The notes: generated from the letters alone by a model not told the origin. A stretch of 64,000 bases of DNA from Amycolatopsis sacchari (GCF_900114035.1 NZ_FORP01000006.1:186001-250000), one strand, 5' to 3'. Shown: positions 7,941-14,175, counted from the stretch's first letter. Translations and numbers: made by a program.

Positions 7941-8158
7941 TGCCACATCCCCCTTTCCAGCTCGGTCATCAGGTCGCGGGCCGACACCAGCGGCAGCACG
8001 CCCCGGACCAGCACGAGCCGCGCCCGGTTGGTCTCCCGTGCCCAGGTGCGGGCCTCGATCAGGTCCGGCCAGTTCCCGGCCGCGACGGTCTCTCCATTCG
8101 GGACGGTCACCACGACCGTCCACGCGTTTGCCGCATCAGCCACGCGCCTCGCCTTCAT
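7937..8158 (-). CDS. Small AICE protein of unknown function (73 aa)
   Basis: The 73 residues (starting MKARRVADAANAWTVVVTV) show a beta-rich start and a short helix pattern (LIEARTWARETNRARLVLVRGVLP), without cysteines or membrane segments. The start is tied to the stop of the upstream gene by an ATGA overlap and its stop overlaps the next start. That tight coupling is the main evidence for a real gene. No family was recognised. Confidence 0.7.
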   Translation of the reverse strand: MKARRVADAANAWTVVVTVPNGETVAAGNWPDLIEARTWARETNRARLVLVRGVLPLVSARDLMTELERGMWQ

Positions 8159-8493
8159 CCGGACACCTCTCCGTCCTTCGTGGACTCCTTGCGGGTGCGC
8201 AGAGCGCGCTGCTGGCGGCGCAGGCGCAGTTCGTGCGCTGCCCAGCCGAGTGCGGTCAGCACGGACACGGCGTAGAAGCCGTCCCACACCGCGACTCCAA
8301 GGCCGAGCGGCGCGACCACCCCGGTCAGCTCGCCGAAGTGCCAGCCGAGCCAGGACACGGTCTGCGTGGTGCGGGTGGGGTACTTGGCGTTGGTGTAGAT
8401 CGCCAGGTCGGCCGCGCGACGGGCCTCGACCGCAGCATCGGTCGCGGACTGTCCGGTGTGGTCGGTGGTGGGCTTGGGCTCAGGCGTGCACAT
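8155..8493 (-). CDS. Small AICE membrane protein (112 aa)
   Basis: This 112-residue protein has one clear hydrophobic stretch or hairpin at about 52-85 (LTGVVAPLGLGVAVWDGFYAVSVLTALGWAAH) and a basic C-terminus rich in Arg and Gln. It lies in the transfer operon between two other small membrane proteins, overlapping the upstream gene by 14 nt and the downstream gene by 4 nt. Position suggests a spread (Spd-type) function; sequence alone gives no family. Confidence 0.72.
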   Translation of the reverse strand: MCTPEPKPTTDHTGQSATDAAVEARRAADLAIYTNAKYPTRTTQTVSWLGWHFGELTGVVAPLGLGVAVWDGFYAVSVLTALGWAAHELRLRRQQRALRTRKESTKDGEVSG

Positions 8494-8734
8494 TGATGGC
8501 CTCCTCCCGAGTGACGGTGGGGTGGTGGAAGAACTGGTTGACCGGACCGGCCGGGGGCTTGCTGGCGTGCCGGGCCACGAAGCCGTCCAGGCGGCGCATC
8601 GTGATCTCCAGGACCTTCGCGATCAGCACGAGAGGGATGCGGACCAGGTGCAGCAGCAGGAACACCAGCACCGCGCCGGTGAACACCAGCAGCGCGAACG
8701 TCCCGAACCTGCGCAGAACCTCGAACATCGACAT
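8480..8734 (-). CDS. Small AICE membrane protein (84 aa)
   Basis: The 84 residues start MSMFEVLRR and contain one or two strongly hydrophobic segments (FALLVFTGAVLVFLLLHLVRIPLVLIAKVL, about 13-42), followed by a soluble tail. The ATG at 8734 is chosen because AGGTGA lies about 7 nt upstream; the frame extends further upstream only as an Arg-rich shadow. It starts 5 nt past the stop of the preceding small membrane gene. A spread-protein role is inferred from context only. Confidence 0.72.
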   Translation of the reverse strand: MSMFEVLRRFGTFALLVFTGAVLVFLLLHLVRIPLVLIAKVLEITMRRLDGFVARHASKPPAGPVNQFFHHPTVTREEAINVHA

Positions 8735-8739
8735 GCCGC

Positions 8740-8916
8740 TCACCTGCCCAGTCCGGAGAACAGCACGGTCACCGCGTGCACGACGCTGTCCAGCGCGTGC
8801 CGGGCCTGGTAGGGGTGCTGCACGATCCACACCACGACGGCGACCAGGACGGCGAGCCAGAGCAGCTTGCGCAGGGTGTTCTTCTTGGGCAGCACGTGGG
8901 TCTTGGTCTTGCTCAT
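8740..8916 (-). CDS. Small membrane protein (58 aa), paralogue of 10999-11199
   Basis: The 58 residues have a basic N-terminus and a single membrane segment (LLWLAVLVAVVVWIV) followed by a helix with HPYQARHAL. The product at 10999-11199 has the same plan: basic start, membrane helix, then V-x-HP and a similar hydrophobic C-terminal helix, so the two look like paralogues. The ATG at 8916 has GGAGG 7 nt upstream and overlaps the upstream stop by ATGA. Function unknown; likely part of the transfer apparatus or membrane spread set. Confidence 0.72.
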   Translation of the reverse strand: MSKTKTHVLPKKNTLRKLLWLAVLVAVVVWIVQHPYQARHALDSVVHAVTVLFSGLGR

Positions 8917-9173
8917 GCCGGAACCTCCGTCTCGGCGTTGGTCAGGGAGAACAGGTCGGTTTGGCCGGCGGGCTGCCACGCCCCGTCCCGCCACACCGCG
9001 TCGGCGGCGACGCCTTCCTCGGCGCGGATCACCGGCTCGGTCTTGGCCAGCCACTTCCGCTTGGCCGTGTCGGTGGCCTCCCGCCATCGCTTGCCGGTGG
9101 TGGCCTCGTAGCGGCGGATGCACAGCGTTTTGAGCTGGGCCGGGGTGGTGCCGACCGCGATACGTGCGCTCAC
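8913..9173 (-). CDS. Small soluble AICE protein (86 aa)
   Basis: An 86-residue frame starts with GTG (MSARIAVGTTPAQLKTLC) and is coupled by a GTGA overlap to the upstream 50-codon gene and by an ATGA overlap to the downstream 58-codon gene. It is Trp- and Lys-rich in the middle (KRWREATDTAKRKWLAK) and ends acidic. The frame runs on far upstream, but that part overlaps other coding frames and is Arg/Gly-rich shadow. No family recognised. Confidence 0.68.
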   Translation of the reverse strand: MSARIAVGTTPAQLKTLCIRRYEATTGKRWREATDTAKRKWLAKTEPVIRAEEGVAADAVWRDGAWQPAGQTDLFSLTNAETEVPA

Positions 9174-9322
9174 GCGGCTTCCTCCAGCTCGGCCAGGATG
9201 GTTTGTGACACCATGTGGGTCCCCTTCGAGTCGTGTCGCGGTTGGTTGGGGAGTCCCGGCGCGGTGGCGTTCTTGGCGGAGTGCGCCGCGCTGGGACGCG
9301 AAATGGGCTGGGCGTTGGTCAC
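9170..9322 (-). CDS. Short AICE protein (50 aa) with strong RBS
   Basis: A 50-codon frame begins at GTG (9322) directly behind a perfect AGGAGG (6-nt spacing) and ends in TGA overlapping the next GTG start. The product begins MTNAQPISRPSAAHSAKNA and ends LAELEEAA, with no membrane segment. An internal ATG at residue 37 could be an alternative start for a 14-residue leader peptide, though without a good binding site. The strong ribosome binding site and coupling support translation; role unknown. Confidence 0.62.
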   Translation of the reverse strand: MTNAQPISRPSAAHSAKNATAPGLPNQPRHDSKGTHMVSQTILAELEEAA

Positions 9323-9331
9323 GGTGGCCTC

Positions 9332-9592
9332 CTAGAGGCTGGCGGCGTAGGTCTCGACCGCCGAGCGGGCGGCGGTGACCATGCCCATGAGCTGGTCGAC
9401 GGTGTTGCACAGCTCGGCGTAAAGGCTCAGCGCCTCCTGCACGGGTGCCTGGCTGCTGCCCCCGGCCACCGAGTGCAGGCGGCCCTGGATTTCGGACGCG
9501 GCCTGGGATGCCTGCGCGAGCGCGCCGAGCACACCCTCGGCCTGCTCGTTGCTGCCAGCCAGAACCGCGCGGATTTCCTCGATGCTCGACAT
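9332..9592 (-). CDS. Small helical protein (DUF6244-like, 86 aa)
   Basis: The product (start MSSIEEIRAVLAGSNEQAEG) is almost entirely Ala-rich amphipathic helix, resembling WXG100-sized helical hairpin proteins and the DUF6244 group found in actinobacterial mobile elements; the DUF assignment is from memory and moderate. AGGAGG lies about 12 nt before the ATG at 9592. The frame is continuous with the broken gene upstream, so a fused product is formally possible, but the binding site and the sharp change from Pro/Thr-rich linker to helix support a separate start. Confidence 0.72.
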   Translation of the reverse strand: MSSIEEIRAVLAGSNEQAEGVLGALAQASQAASEIQGRLHSVAGGSSQAPVQEALSLYAELCNTVDQLMGMVTAARSAVETYAASL

Positions 9593-10207
9593 GGCGGGTG
9601 TTCCTCCTGTTGGGTTGGTGGTCGCCGTAGTGCTCGGCGGCGCGGGCGTGTGCCTCTGGTTGGCGTGCGGTTTTGTCGCGGGACGGCAGTGCTCGGGCAC
9701 CTCGTATCCGGCCTTGGTGAGCACCAGCCGGGCGTAGTGCTGGTACAGGGCGGGCATCCGGCGGTCGCGGTCGGTGCGGGTCCACCACAACGGGTCGTCG
9801 ATCAGGCTCGGATCGGTGCTGGCGAGGTGGTCGTGGAACAGTTCCTCGCGCGGCAGCCGCCGCACTTCCACCTCCAGCCCGGTCAACTTCTGGTACCGCT
9901 CGGCGAAGGCGTCCAGGGAGTCGTGACGGCCCTAGATGTCCAGCACCGCCCCATCCGGCGCGGCCACCGCCGTGTGCACGGCCGTCCACCCCTGCTCGGG
10001 GTAGTAGAGCTTGACCCCCACCACGTCCCAGCCGGTCATGCAGCTCATCGCCGCCGCCAGCCAGTGACAGTGGCTCTGCCCGAAGAACTCCTCCTCCTGC
10101 GGGCCGATCTGCCCCGAGGTGAGCGTGAGCCTCTCCGACCCAGCACTCGTGCCACCCGGAATGTGGAGTTCCGCGGTGCCCTCGAAGTCCCCGTCCAACC
10201 GCCACAT
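9593..10207 (-). pseudogene. Small AICE gene interrupted by in-frame amber codon
   Basis: A 91-codon frame (start MWRLDGDFEGTAELHIPGG) stops at TAG (9932-9934) after AAPDGAVLDI, but the same frame continues without shift for another 113 codons with coding-like sequence (GRHDSLDAFAERYQKLTGLE, then FHDHLASTDPSLIDDPLWW). The join LDI-stop-GRHD falls inside what reads as one domain, so a sense codon such as CAG, GAG or TCG probably became TAG. Alternatives are readthrough or two short proteins. The downstream half has no good start of its own near the stop. No family was identified. Confidence 0.65.
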
Positions 10208-10209
10208 GG

Positions 10210-10503
10210 TCAGGCAGCCGCCTTACCCGTGCTGCCGGTCCGGATCCGGGAACGCAGCACCTCTCGCGTCACCCGCCGAACCGCCCGACGCGCGCTGACC
10301 AGGTCAGTCAGCTCCCGCGACACCCGGAACGACTCCACACGCTCAGCGGCGGCCCACTCCCGCTCGGCCTCCTCGATCAACGCGTCGATCTCGGCAACCT
10401 CCGCCGCGATCTCCTCATCCCGCATCACCGCGGAAATGTCCTCATCGACCAGCGGAAACAGCGCGTCAACGGCTTCCGGGCTGGTGATCCTTGCGAACTT
10501 CAT
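10210..10503 (-). CDS. First gene of the AICE transfer operon (97 aa, coiled coil)
   Basis: The 97-residue product is mainly helical with a likely coiled coil at about 30-60 (RDEEIAAEVAEIDALIEEAE) and a strongly basic C-terminal half (SARRAVRRVTREVLRSRIR). It is the first gene behind the leftward promoter at 10555-10583 and its three palindromes, so it is transcribed under GntR control. It ends 2 nt before the start of the interrupted gene. The charge layout fits a small nucleic-acid or partner-binding protein; no family recognised. Confidence 0.72.
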   Translation of the reverse strand: MKFARITSPEAVDALFPLVDEDISAVMRDEEIAAEVAEIDALIEEAEREWAAAERVESFRVSRELTDLVSARRAVRRVTREVLRSRIRTGSTGKAAA

Positions 10504-10526
10504 CGGTCTCCCGTTCGTTGTAGATG

Positions 10527-10601
10527 ATGTCTTGAGACATCGCTATGTCGCAAGACATTAAGGACGTAGCGGGGTCTTGTCAACCCCGTGTCGTGAGACA
10601 T
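10527..10601. promoter_or_regulatory. Three GntR-repressor operators
   Basis: Three 14-bp palindromes share TGTC-N4-GACA: ATGTCTTGAGACAT (10527-10540), ATGTCGCAAGACAT (10545-10558) and GTGTCGTGAGACAT (10588-10601). The middle copy overlaps the leftward -10 box, the first covers the start of transcription, and the third lies just upstream of the -35 box and 18 nt before the gntR start. The arrangement predicts repression of the transfer operon and autoregulation. Confidence 0.8.
10555..10583 (-). promoter_or_regulatory. Leftward promoter of the AICE operon
   Basis: On the minus strand TTGACA (10578-10583) and TAATGT (10555-10560) are separated by exactly 17 bp, a near-consensus housekeeping sigma-factor promoter. 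It points into the gene ending at 10210 and is covered by operator palindromes, so it should be strong but repressed. Confidence 0.75.
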
Positions 10602-10618
10602 CTGGGTAAGGTGGACGA

Positions 10619-11002
10619 GTGGTCGATACGGCTGAGTTGAGTGGCAAACCGCCTGCAAGTCGGCAGGTCGCCGACGCCTTGCGGGCGAAGATCGAGGCGG
10701 GGGAGTACCCCGTGGGAGCGCCTCTGCCGCCCTATCGGCAGCTAGCCAGCGAGTTCGACGTAGCCGTGAACACGGCGATCGCGGCTGTGCGTTTGCTGCG
10801 CGACCAGGGGTTCGTGACGATCAAGCGGAACGCTGGAGCGCGGGTCCGCGACAGGTCGGCCGACGTGAACGAGAGCGAAGAGCTCCTGGCTATCAGGGAG
10901 CATGTCGCGGGCTTGCAGTCCGAGATTGCTGGCGCTGCTCGCCAGCTCGCAGACATCGAGAAGCGTCTGACCGAGTTGCTTCATCGGCAGTCCCAGCATT
11001 AG
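10619..11002 (+). CDS. GntR-family transcriptional repressor of the AICE
   Basis: The 127 residues start with a GntR winged helix (about 13-75: ADALRAKIEAGEYPVGAPLP followed by YRQLASEFDVAVNTAIAAV) and end in a short coiled coil (about 85-120) rather than an effector domain. Compact GntR repressors of this type (KorA/KorSA/Pra-adjacent) control transfer and replication in pMEA and pSAM2-like elements. It is transcribed divergently from the transfer operon, with three matching palindromes in the gap. The GTG start has AAGGTGG just upstream. Repression of the operon is inferred from operator placement. Confidence 0.88.
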   Translation: MVDTAELSGKPPASRQVADALRAKIEAGEYPVGAPLPPYRQLASEFDVAVNTAIAAVRLLRDQGFVTIKRNAGARVRDRSADVNESEELLAIREHVAGLQSEIAGAARQLADIEKRLTELLHRQSQH

Positions 11003-11199
11003 GCGCTGAGCTGCCGGACGAACGTGGCGATTCCGTCGATGATCGCCCCGATCCCGCTGGCGATGCTCTTGGCCCACGTCGCCGCGTCGGCGGGGTGCTT
11101 GACGACGATCGCCAAGAGTGCGAGCGCGACCAGGGCGGCGACAACCTTTGGGAGTAGGCCGCTGCCGGTCTTCAGTCCTGGGAGCGTCTGCTTGGCCAT
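10999..11199 (-). CDS. Small membrane protein (66 aa)
   Basis: The product has a basic, Gly/Lys-rich start, one membrane segment (VVAALVALALLAIVV), then KHPADAATW and an amphipathic hydrophobic C-terminal helix. Its plan matches the 58-residue protein at 8740-8916. It has its own AAAGGAG ribosome binding site 6 nt before the ATG and is convergent with gntR, overlapping its end by 4 nt. Placed outside the repressed operon, it may be expressed independently. Function unknown; an entry-exclusion or spread role is speculation. Confidence 0.72.
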   Translation of the reverse strand: MAKQTLPGLKTGSGLLPKVVAALVALALLAIVVKHPADAATWAKSIASGIGAIIDGIATFVRQLSA

Positions 11200-11276
11200 C
11201 GTGGCTCCTTTCGTCTCGGCTCTCGGCTTTCGAAGCGCCGGTGTTGCTCATGCATCAAGAGTGCGACCAAGCCGGG

Positions 11277-11353
11277 GTTCTGAGAACTGTCGCGAAAGCG
11301 CCCTACTACTGAACTTTCGCCGAACCTGAGGCCCTGAACTTTCACTGAACTTC
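11277..11353. promoter_or_regulatory. Repeat-rich control region before the AICE cargo
   Basis: The leader of the aminotransferase gene holds the palindrome GTTCTGAGAAC (11277-11287) and three direct repeats of CTGAACTT(T)C (11309-11318, 11334-11343, 11345-11353), the last two abutting. Such a set is suited to binding a regulator, possibly the XRE domain encoded two genes downstream. No confident promoter hexamers were found. Confidence 0.45.
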
Positions 11354-11401
11354 GGCCCCGGAGGAGGGGCGTTGCGAGCGCTGGAATGGGAGGCTGAGGG
11401 C

Positions 11402-12181
11402 ATGGAGTTGAACGGTTCGCCCGCCACGATCGAGCAAATGAAGGCGCTCGCCTTGACCAACTACGGGCACTTCACGTCCATGTTGGTTCAGGACGGCACT
11501 GTGAAGGGGCTGTCCCTCCACATGCAACGTCTCGCGCGAGACAGCCGCCAGCTATTCGACGTCGAGCTGGACACCGATCGGGTGCGCGAGTTCATCCGAC
11601 GCGCGCTCGCCGAGTCGGAACCGGCCACAGTCGTGCGGGTGACGGTGTTTGATCCCGCGTTCGACCTGGGGACCATAGGATCAGACGCTGACCCGCACGT
11701 GCTGGTGACGACTCGGCCGGCAAGCCTGGCGACACCTGAGCCCTGGCGCCTGCAAGCCGCGTCGTACCGGCGCGAGATCCCCGCGGTCAAGCACGTCGGG
11801 CTGTTCGGCGCACTGCGGAGGCGTCGGGCCGCTCAGCGGGAGGGGTTCGACGATGTCCTGTTCCTGAACCCTGATGGCACGATCTCCGAGATCGCGACCT
11901 CGAACATCGGGTTCATCCGCGATGGACGGGTGGTGTGGCCGCGCGCCGAGTGGTTGCAAGGCATCACCATGACGCTGATCAACCAGGCGCTCGATGAGCC
12001 CGTGTTGTCGGAGCCGCTGACACTCTCGGACCTTTCGAGCATGGAGGCTGCATTCGCCACGAACGCAGCCACCGGCATCAGGCCGATCGCGTCCGTCGAC
12101 AGCACGGAATGGCCTACGGATCACAAGATGCTGCACGAGCTGCGGGAGCTGTACGCGGACATCCCTTCCGAAGCTGTGTAA
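11402..12181 (+). CDS. Class IV PLP aminotransferase (AICE cargo)
   Basis: This protein of 259 residues has the fold-type IV layout of branched-chain aminotransferase and aminodeoxychorismate lyase. The likely PLP lysine is K130 in PAVKHVGLFG, and ISEIATSNI (about 161-169) is the typical glutamate motif (SExxxxN) that contacts PLP. Substrate cannot be told. It lies 60 nt upstream of the XRE-SUMF1 gene on the same strand, so the two probably form a cargo operon. The ATG at 11402 has GGGAGG 8 nt upstream; a TTG at 11372 with GGAGGAGG is a possible alternative start. No neighbouring biosynthetic enzymes explain its role. Confidence 0.85.
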   Translation: MELNGSPATIEQMKALALTNYGHFTSMLVQDGTVKGLSLHMQRLARDSRQLFDVELDTDRVREFIRRALAESEPATVVRVTVFDPAFDLGTIGSDADPHVLVTTRPASLATPEPWRLQAASYRREIPAVKHVGLFGALRRRRAAQREGFDDVLFLNPDGTISEIATSNIGFIRDGRVVWPRAEWLQGITMTLINQALDEPVLSEPLTLSDLSSMEAAFATNAATGIRPIASVDSTEWPTDHKMLHELRELYADIPSEAV

Positions 12182-12241
12182 GCGGGTGAGGACAGCCCGC
12201 TACGCTCCACAGAGAAGGCCCAGTCCGTGGGGGAGTAGCTA

Positions 12242-13189
12242 GTGGCAACGGTTCAACGCTGGTCAGGGATCGAGGTGCGCGCGCTTCGCGAGGCGAAGCG
12301 CATGAGCATTCGCGAGTTCGCGGCACACCTCGGTGTGAGTGAGCGGATGATCTCGAAGTGGGAGGCAGGCCGGGAGAACATCCACCCCCGCCCTGTAAAC
12401 CAGGCAGCACTCGACACCTGTTTGGCACGGTCCGATGCCGATACGCGAGCCCGGTTCTCGCACCTGACCGGCGGCTCTCTCGTGCCGGTCGACGCGGCCG
12501 GGGAAGCGATGCCCGACCTGATCGGCAGCAGCCGCGTGAGGCATCCGGCAGACGGCAGCACCATGGTGAAGGTCGATGGCAGCGTCTTCCTGTCCGGTCC
12601 GAGCAACGAGCCGATCTGGGTTCCCGACTTCTACATCGACGTCTACCCGGTCACGAACGCTCAGTACGCGCAGTTCCTCACTGCGACGGGGCGTCCCGCG
12701 CCTCAGCGTTGGAGCGATGAGAACGTGGAGAAGCTCGGCGACCATCCTGTGGTGTTCGTGACCTGGAATGACGCAACGGCCTACGCGGAGTGGGCTGGTA
12801 AGGCCCTGCCGACCAGCCAGCAGTGGGAGAAGGCAGCCCGCGGCACCCGGGGAGCCGTCTATCCGTGGGGAGACCAGCCAACGCCCGCCAAGTGCAACGT
12901 CCGGGAGAACGGCGTCGGCTCGACCACGCCCGTGGACTGCTACCAGACGGGCATCAGCCCGTACGGCGTCTACGACATGTGCGGCAATGTCTGGGAGTGG
13001 TGCTCGACCGAGACGCGCCACGGCCGATACGAGTTGAAGGGTGGGGCCTGGACGAGTCCGTTCGACCGGGCCACGCCCTCGTCCTTCAACGACGCTGCCG
13101 CAGCCATGTGCGACGACGACACGGGCTTTCGTTGTGCGACACCGGCCGAGACGCTGGAGATGCTGCTCGCCCGCCAACCCGGTGGCTAG
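12242..13189 (+). CDS. XRE helix-turn-helix fused to SUMF1/FGE-like domain
   Basis: The 315 residues join an XRE HTH (about 10-50: REAKRMSIREFAAHLGVSER) to a formylglycine-generating-enzyme/SUMF1 fold (about 105-300), recognisable from YIDVYPVTNAQYAQFL, LPTSQQWEKAARG, YPWGD, YDMCGNVWEW, ELKGGAW and DTGFRC. The catalytic cysteine pair of true FGEs, which sits in an SxCxRYR-type motif after the GG(A/S)W segment, is replaced by SPFDRATPSSF, so sulfatase activation is unlikely. The family includes iron-dependent EgtB-like enzymes and pure binding domains. The start is GTG with GGGGGAG upstream. With the aminotransferase it forms the element's cargo; role unknown, perhaps a ligand-sensing regulator. 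Confidence 0.85.
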   Translation: MATVQRWSGIEVRALREAKRMSIREFAAHLGVSERMISKWEAGRENIHPRPVNQAALDTCLARSDADTRARFSHLTGGSLVPVDAAGEAMPDLIGSSRVRHPADGSTMVKVDGSVFLSGPSNEPIWVPDFYIDVYPVTNAQYAQFLTATGRPAPQRWSDENVEKLGDHPVVFVTWNDATAYAEWAGKALPTSQQWEKAARGTRGAVYPWGDQPTPAKCNVRENGVGSTTPVDCYQTGISPYGVYDMCGNVWEWCSTETRHGRYELKGGAWTSPFDRATPSSFNDAAAAMCDDDTGFRCATPAETLEMLLARQPGG

Positions 13190-13209
13190 GAGGCAGCGGC
13201 CCCGAGGCG

Positions 13210-13333
13210 GTGTCCAATCCTGTGTCCACAACGGCTCGTGACAGCGTGTGAATCCTGAGACGAGGTGAGACGGGCCGCGCGCCGCGATGGCGTGCGAACA
13301 GGCCGTTTGAGACCGCGTGGAACGACTGAGACG
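13210..13333. promoter_or_regulatory. Candidate right arm-type integrase sites
   Basis: Just inside the right end are GTGTCCAAT (13210-13218) and TGTGTCCACA (13221-13230), similar to the left pair at 497-518, followed by four copies of TGAGAC(G/C) (13256-13262, 13266-13272, 13308-13314, 13327-13333), the last 13 bp before attR. They are spaced for binding by integrase, excisionase or a bending protein; this is inferred. Confidence 0.42.
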
Positions 13334-13345
13334 CGACCCGTTCTT

Positions 13346-13389
13346 CTGATAACGAAGAGGTCGGAGGTTCAAGTCCTCCTGGGCCCACC
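13346..13389. repeat. attR core (44-bp partial tRNA-Ile copy)
   Basis: The 44 bp match the 3' half of tRNA-Ile exactly, starting at the anticodon loop, but the 5' half is absent. This is the displaced chromosomal end; the native trailer and terminator follow directly. Confidence 0.93.
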
Positions 13390-13398
13390 GGACACCAT

Positions 13399-13433
13399 CA
13401 GGCCCCGTCTCCTCGCGAAGGAGACGGGGCCTG
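13399..13433 (+). terminator. Original tRNA-Ile terminator (now beyond attR)
   Basis: A perfect 14-bp inverted repeat CAGGCCCCGTCTCC (13399-13412) and GGAGACGGGGCCTG (13420-13433) has a 7-nt loop and ends in ATTTCGT. Before integration it followed the tRNA directly; now it insulates the chromosome from transcription leaving the cargo genes. Confidence 0.8.
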
Positions 13434-13449
13434 ATTTCGTGCTGGGCGC

Positions 13450-13716
13450 TCACGCGTCGGGGTGCGGAAACCTGAGCAGTTTCAACGCGGGCCTGCGCCA
13501 GCCGGGTCCGATGTCCTCGACCTCGCCGTGGAGCAGGTCGATCATGACCGCGCCGTGGTGCCTGGCGCAGGTGTCCCACACCGACTCGAGGAGATCGACG
13601 GCGTAGAGCGTCGCGGGGGCGCCACATCGGACGCACACCCTTCCGTCCGGGCGCTCCGGGTCGACGAGGCCGCTGCCCAGCTCACGCAGGAGCGAGGGAT
13701 CGACAGCGCTGCCCAT
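13450..13716 (-). CDS. Conserved actinobacterial hypothetical with zinc-type cysteines (88 aa)
   Basis: The 88 residues contain CVRC near 28-31 and a downstream C-x2-H-H (TCARHHGAV), a likely single zinc site of rubredoxin-knuckle type. The rest is mixed alpha/beta without membrane segments. It is monocistronic and faces away from the small HTH gene at 13902. No function can be assigned. The ATG at 13716 is followed by a good coding pattern; confidence is in the gene rather than the role. Confidence 0.7.
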   Translation of the reverse strand: MGSAVDPSLLRELGSGLVDPERPDGRVCVRCGAPATLYAVDLLESVWDTCARHHGAVMIDLLHGEVEDIGPGWRRPALKLLRFPHPDA

Positions 13717-13901
13717 CGGCGGTCTCCTCCGCTCGGAATCACATGCCGGGCAAGGATGACGTACCGCTGCTCACCTCTTTGCTCCTGTGATAACTGCGGC
13801 TAGTCGCTGCGAATGCGACTAACTGCCATAACTTGCTGTCTTTGTTGTCAAGCGCGCCAGCGGGGTGGACGATCGCGACATACGCAGGCAAGAGTAGGTA
13901 A

Positions 13902-14081
13902 GTGCCCGGTGATCTTGTCCCGACCAAGGATGCCGCGAAAGCCGTCGGAGTCGACCGGCGCACCCTCCAGCGTTGGGTCAGCGAGGGCTCGGTCAAGCCC
14001 ACGTTGACCACTGCGGGAGGGCACCACCGCTGGAACATCGAGGACCTCAAACGCCAGCTCGACGAGCGGAACCGCAGGTAG
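13902..14081 (+). CDS. BldC-like small MerR-type HTH protein (59 aa)
   Basis: The 59 residues form a single MerR-type winged helix: LVPTKDAAKAVGVDRRTLQR, WVSEGSVKPT and GGHHRWNIEDLKRQL carry helix-turn-helix and wing. Proteins of this length and pattern (BldC relatives, excisionase-like) bind DNA directly. An in-frame TAA immediately precedes the GTG, fixing the start at or after 13902; AGAGTAGG is upstream. It is outside the AICE by the attR boundary, and shares no operon with it. It might be a residual excisionase of an older element or a developmental regulator; sequence cannot decide. Confidence 0.75.
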   Translation: MPGDLVPTKDAAKAVGVDRRTLQRWVSEGSVKPTLTTAGGHHRWNIEDLKRQLDERNRR

Positions 14082-14175
14082 GCCCGGGTGTGGTCTGCCT
14101 AACGTGTGGGCGCACCTCCTTCCGCCGCTTCGTTAGTGTCCGATGGGGCACCTACGAGTGACGGGAGATGCAGTG

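Larger units (their letters stand above)
382..13389. mobile_element. AICE (pMEA-type integrative conjugative element) in tRNA-Ile
   Basis: The element is bounded by a 44-bp perfect direct repeat of the tRNA-Ile 3' half (382-425 and 13346-13389), giving a unit of 12,964 bp. It contains the hallmark AICE set: tyrosine integrase and excisionase beside attL, replication-type ATPase genes, an FtsK/TraB translocase for double-stranded DNA transfer, an SpdB-like DUF2637 protein, and a GntR (Kor-like) repressor. Established knowledge: pMEA300 of Amycolatopsis methanolica is a 13-kb class element integrating in a tRNA-Ile gene. The plus-strand cargo (aminotransferase and XRE-SUMF1 fusion) lies at the right end. 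It looks largely intact, with one nonsense-interrupted small gene. Confidence 0.93.

Noticed and set aside
12242-13189. Diversity-generating retroelement target or true formylglycine-generating enzyme
   Set aside because: SUMF1 folds occur in both, but there is no reverse transcriptase or template repeat nearby, and the FGE catalytic cysteine motif is absent.
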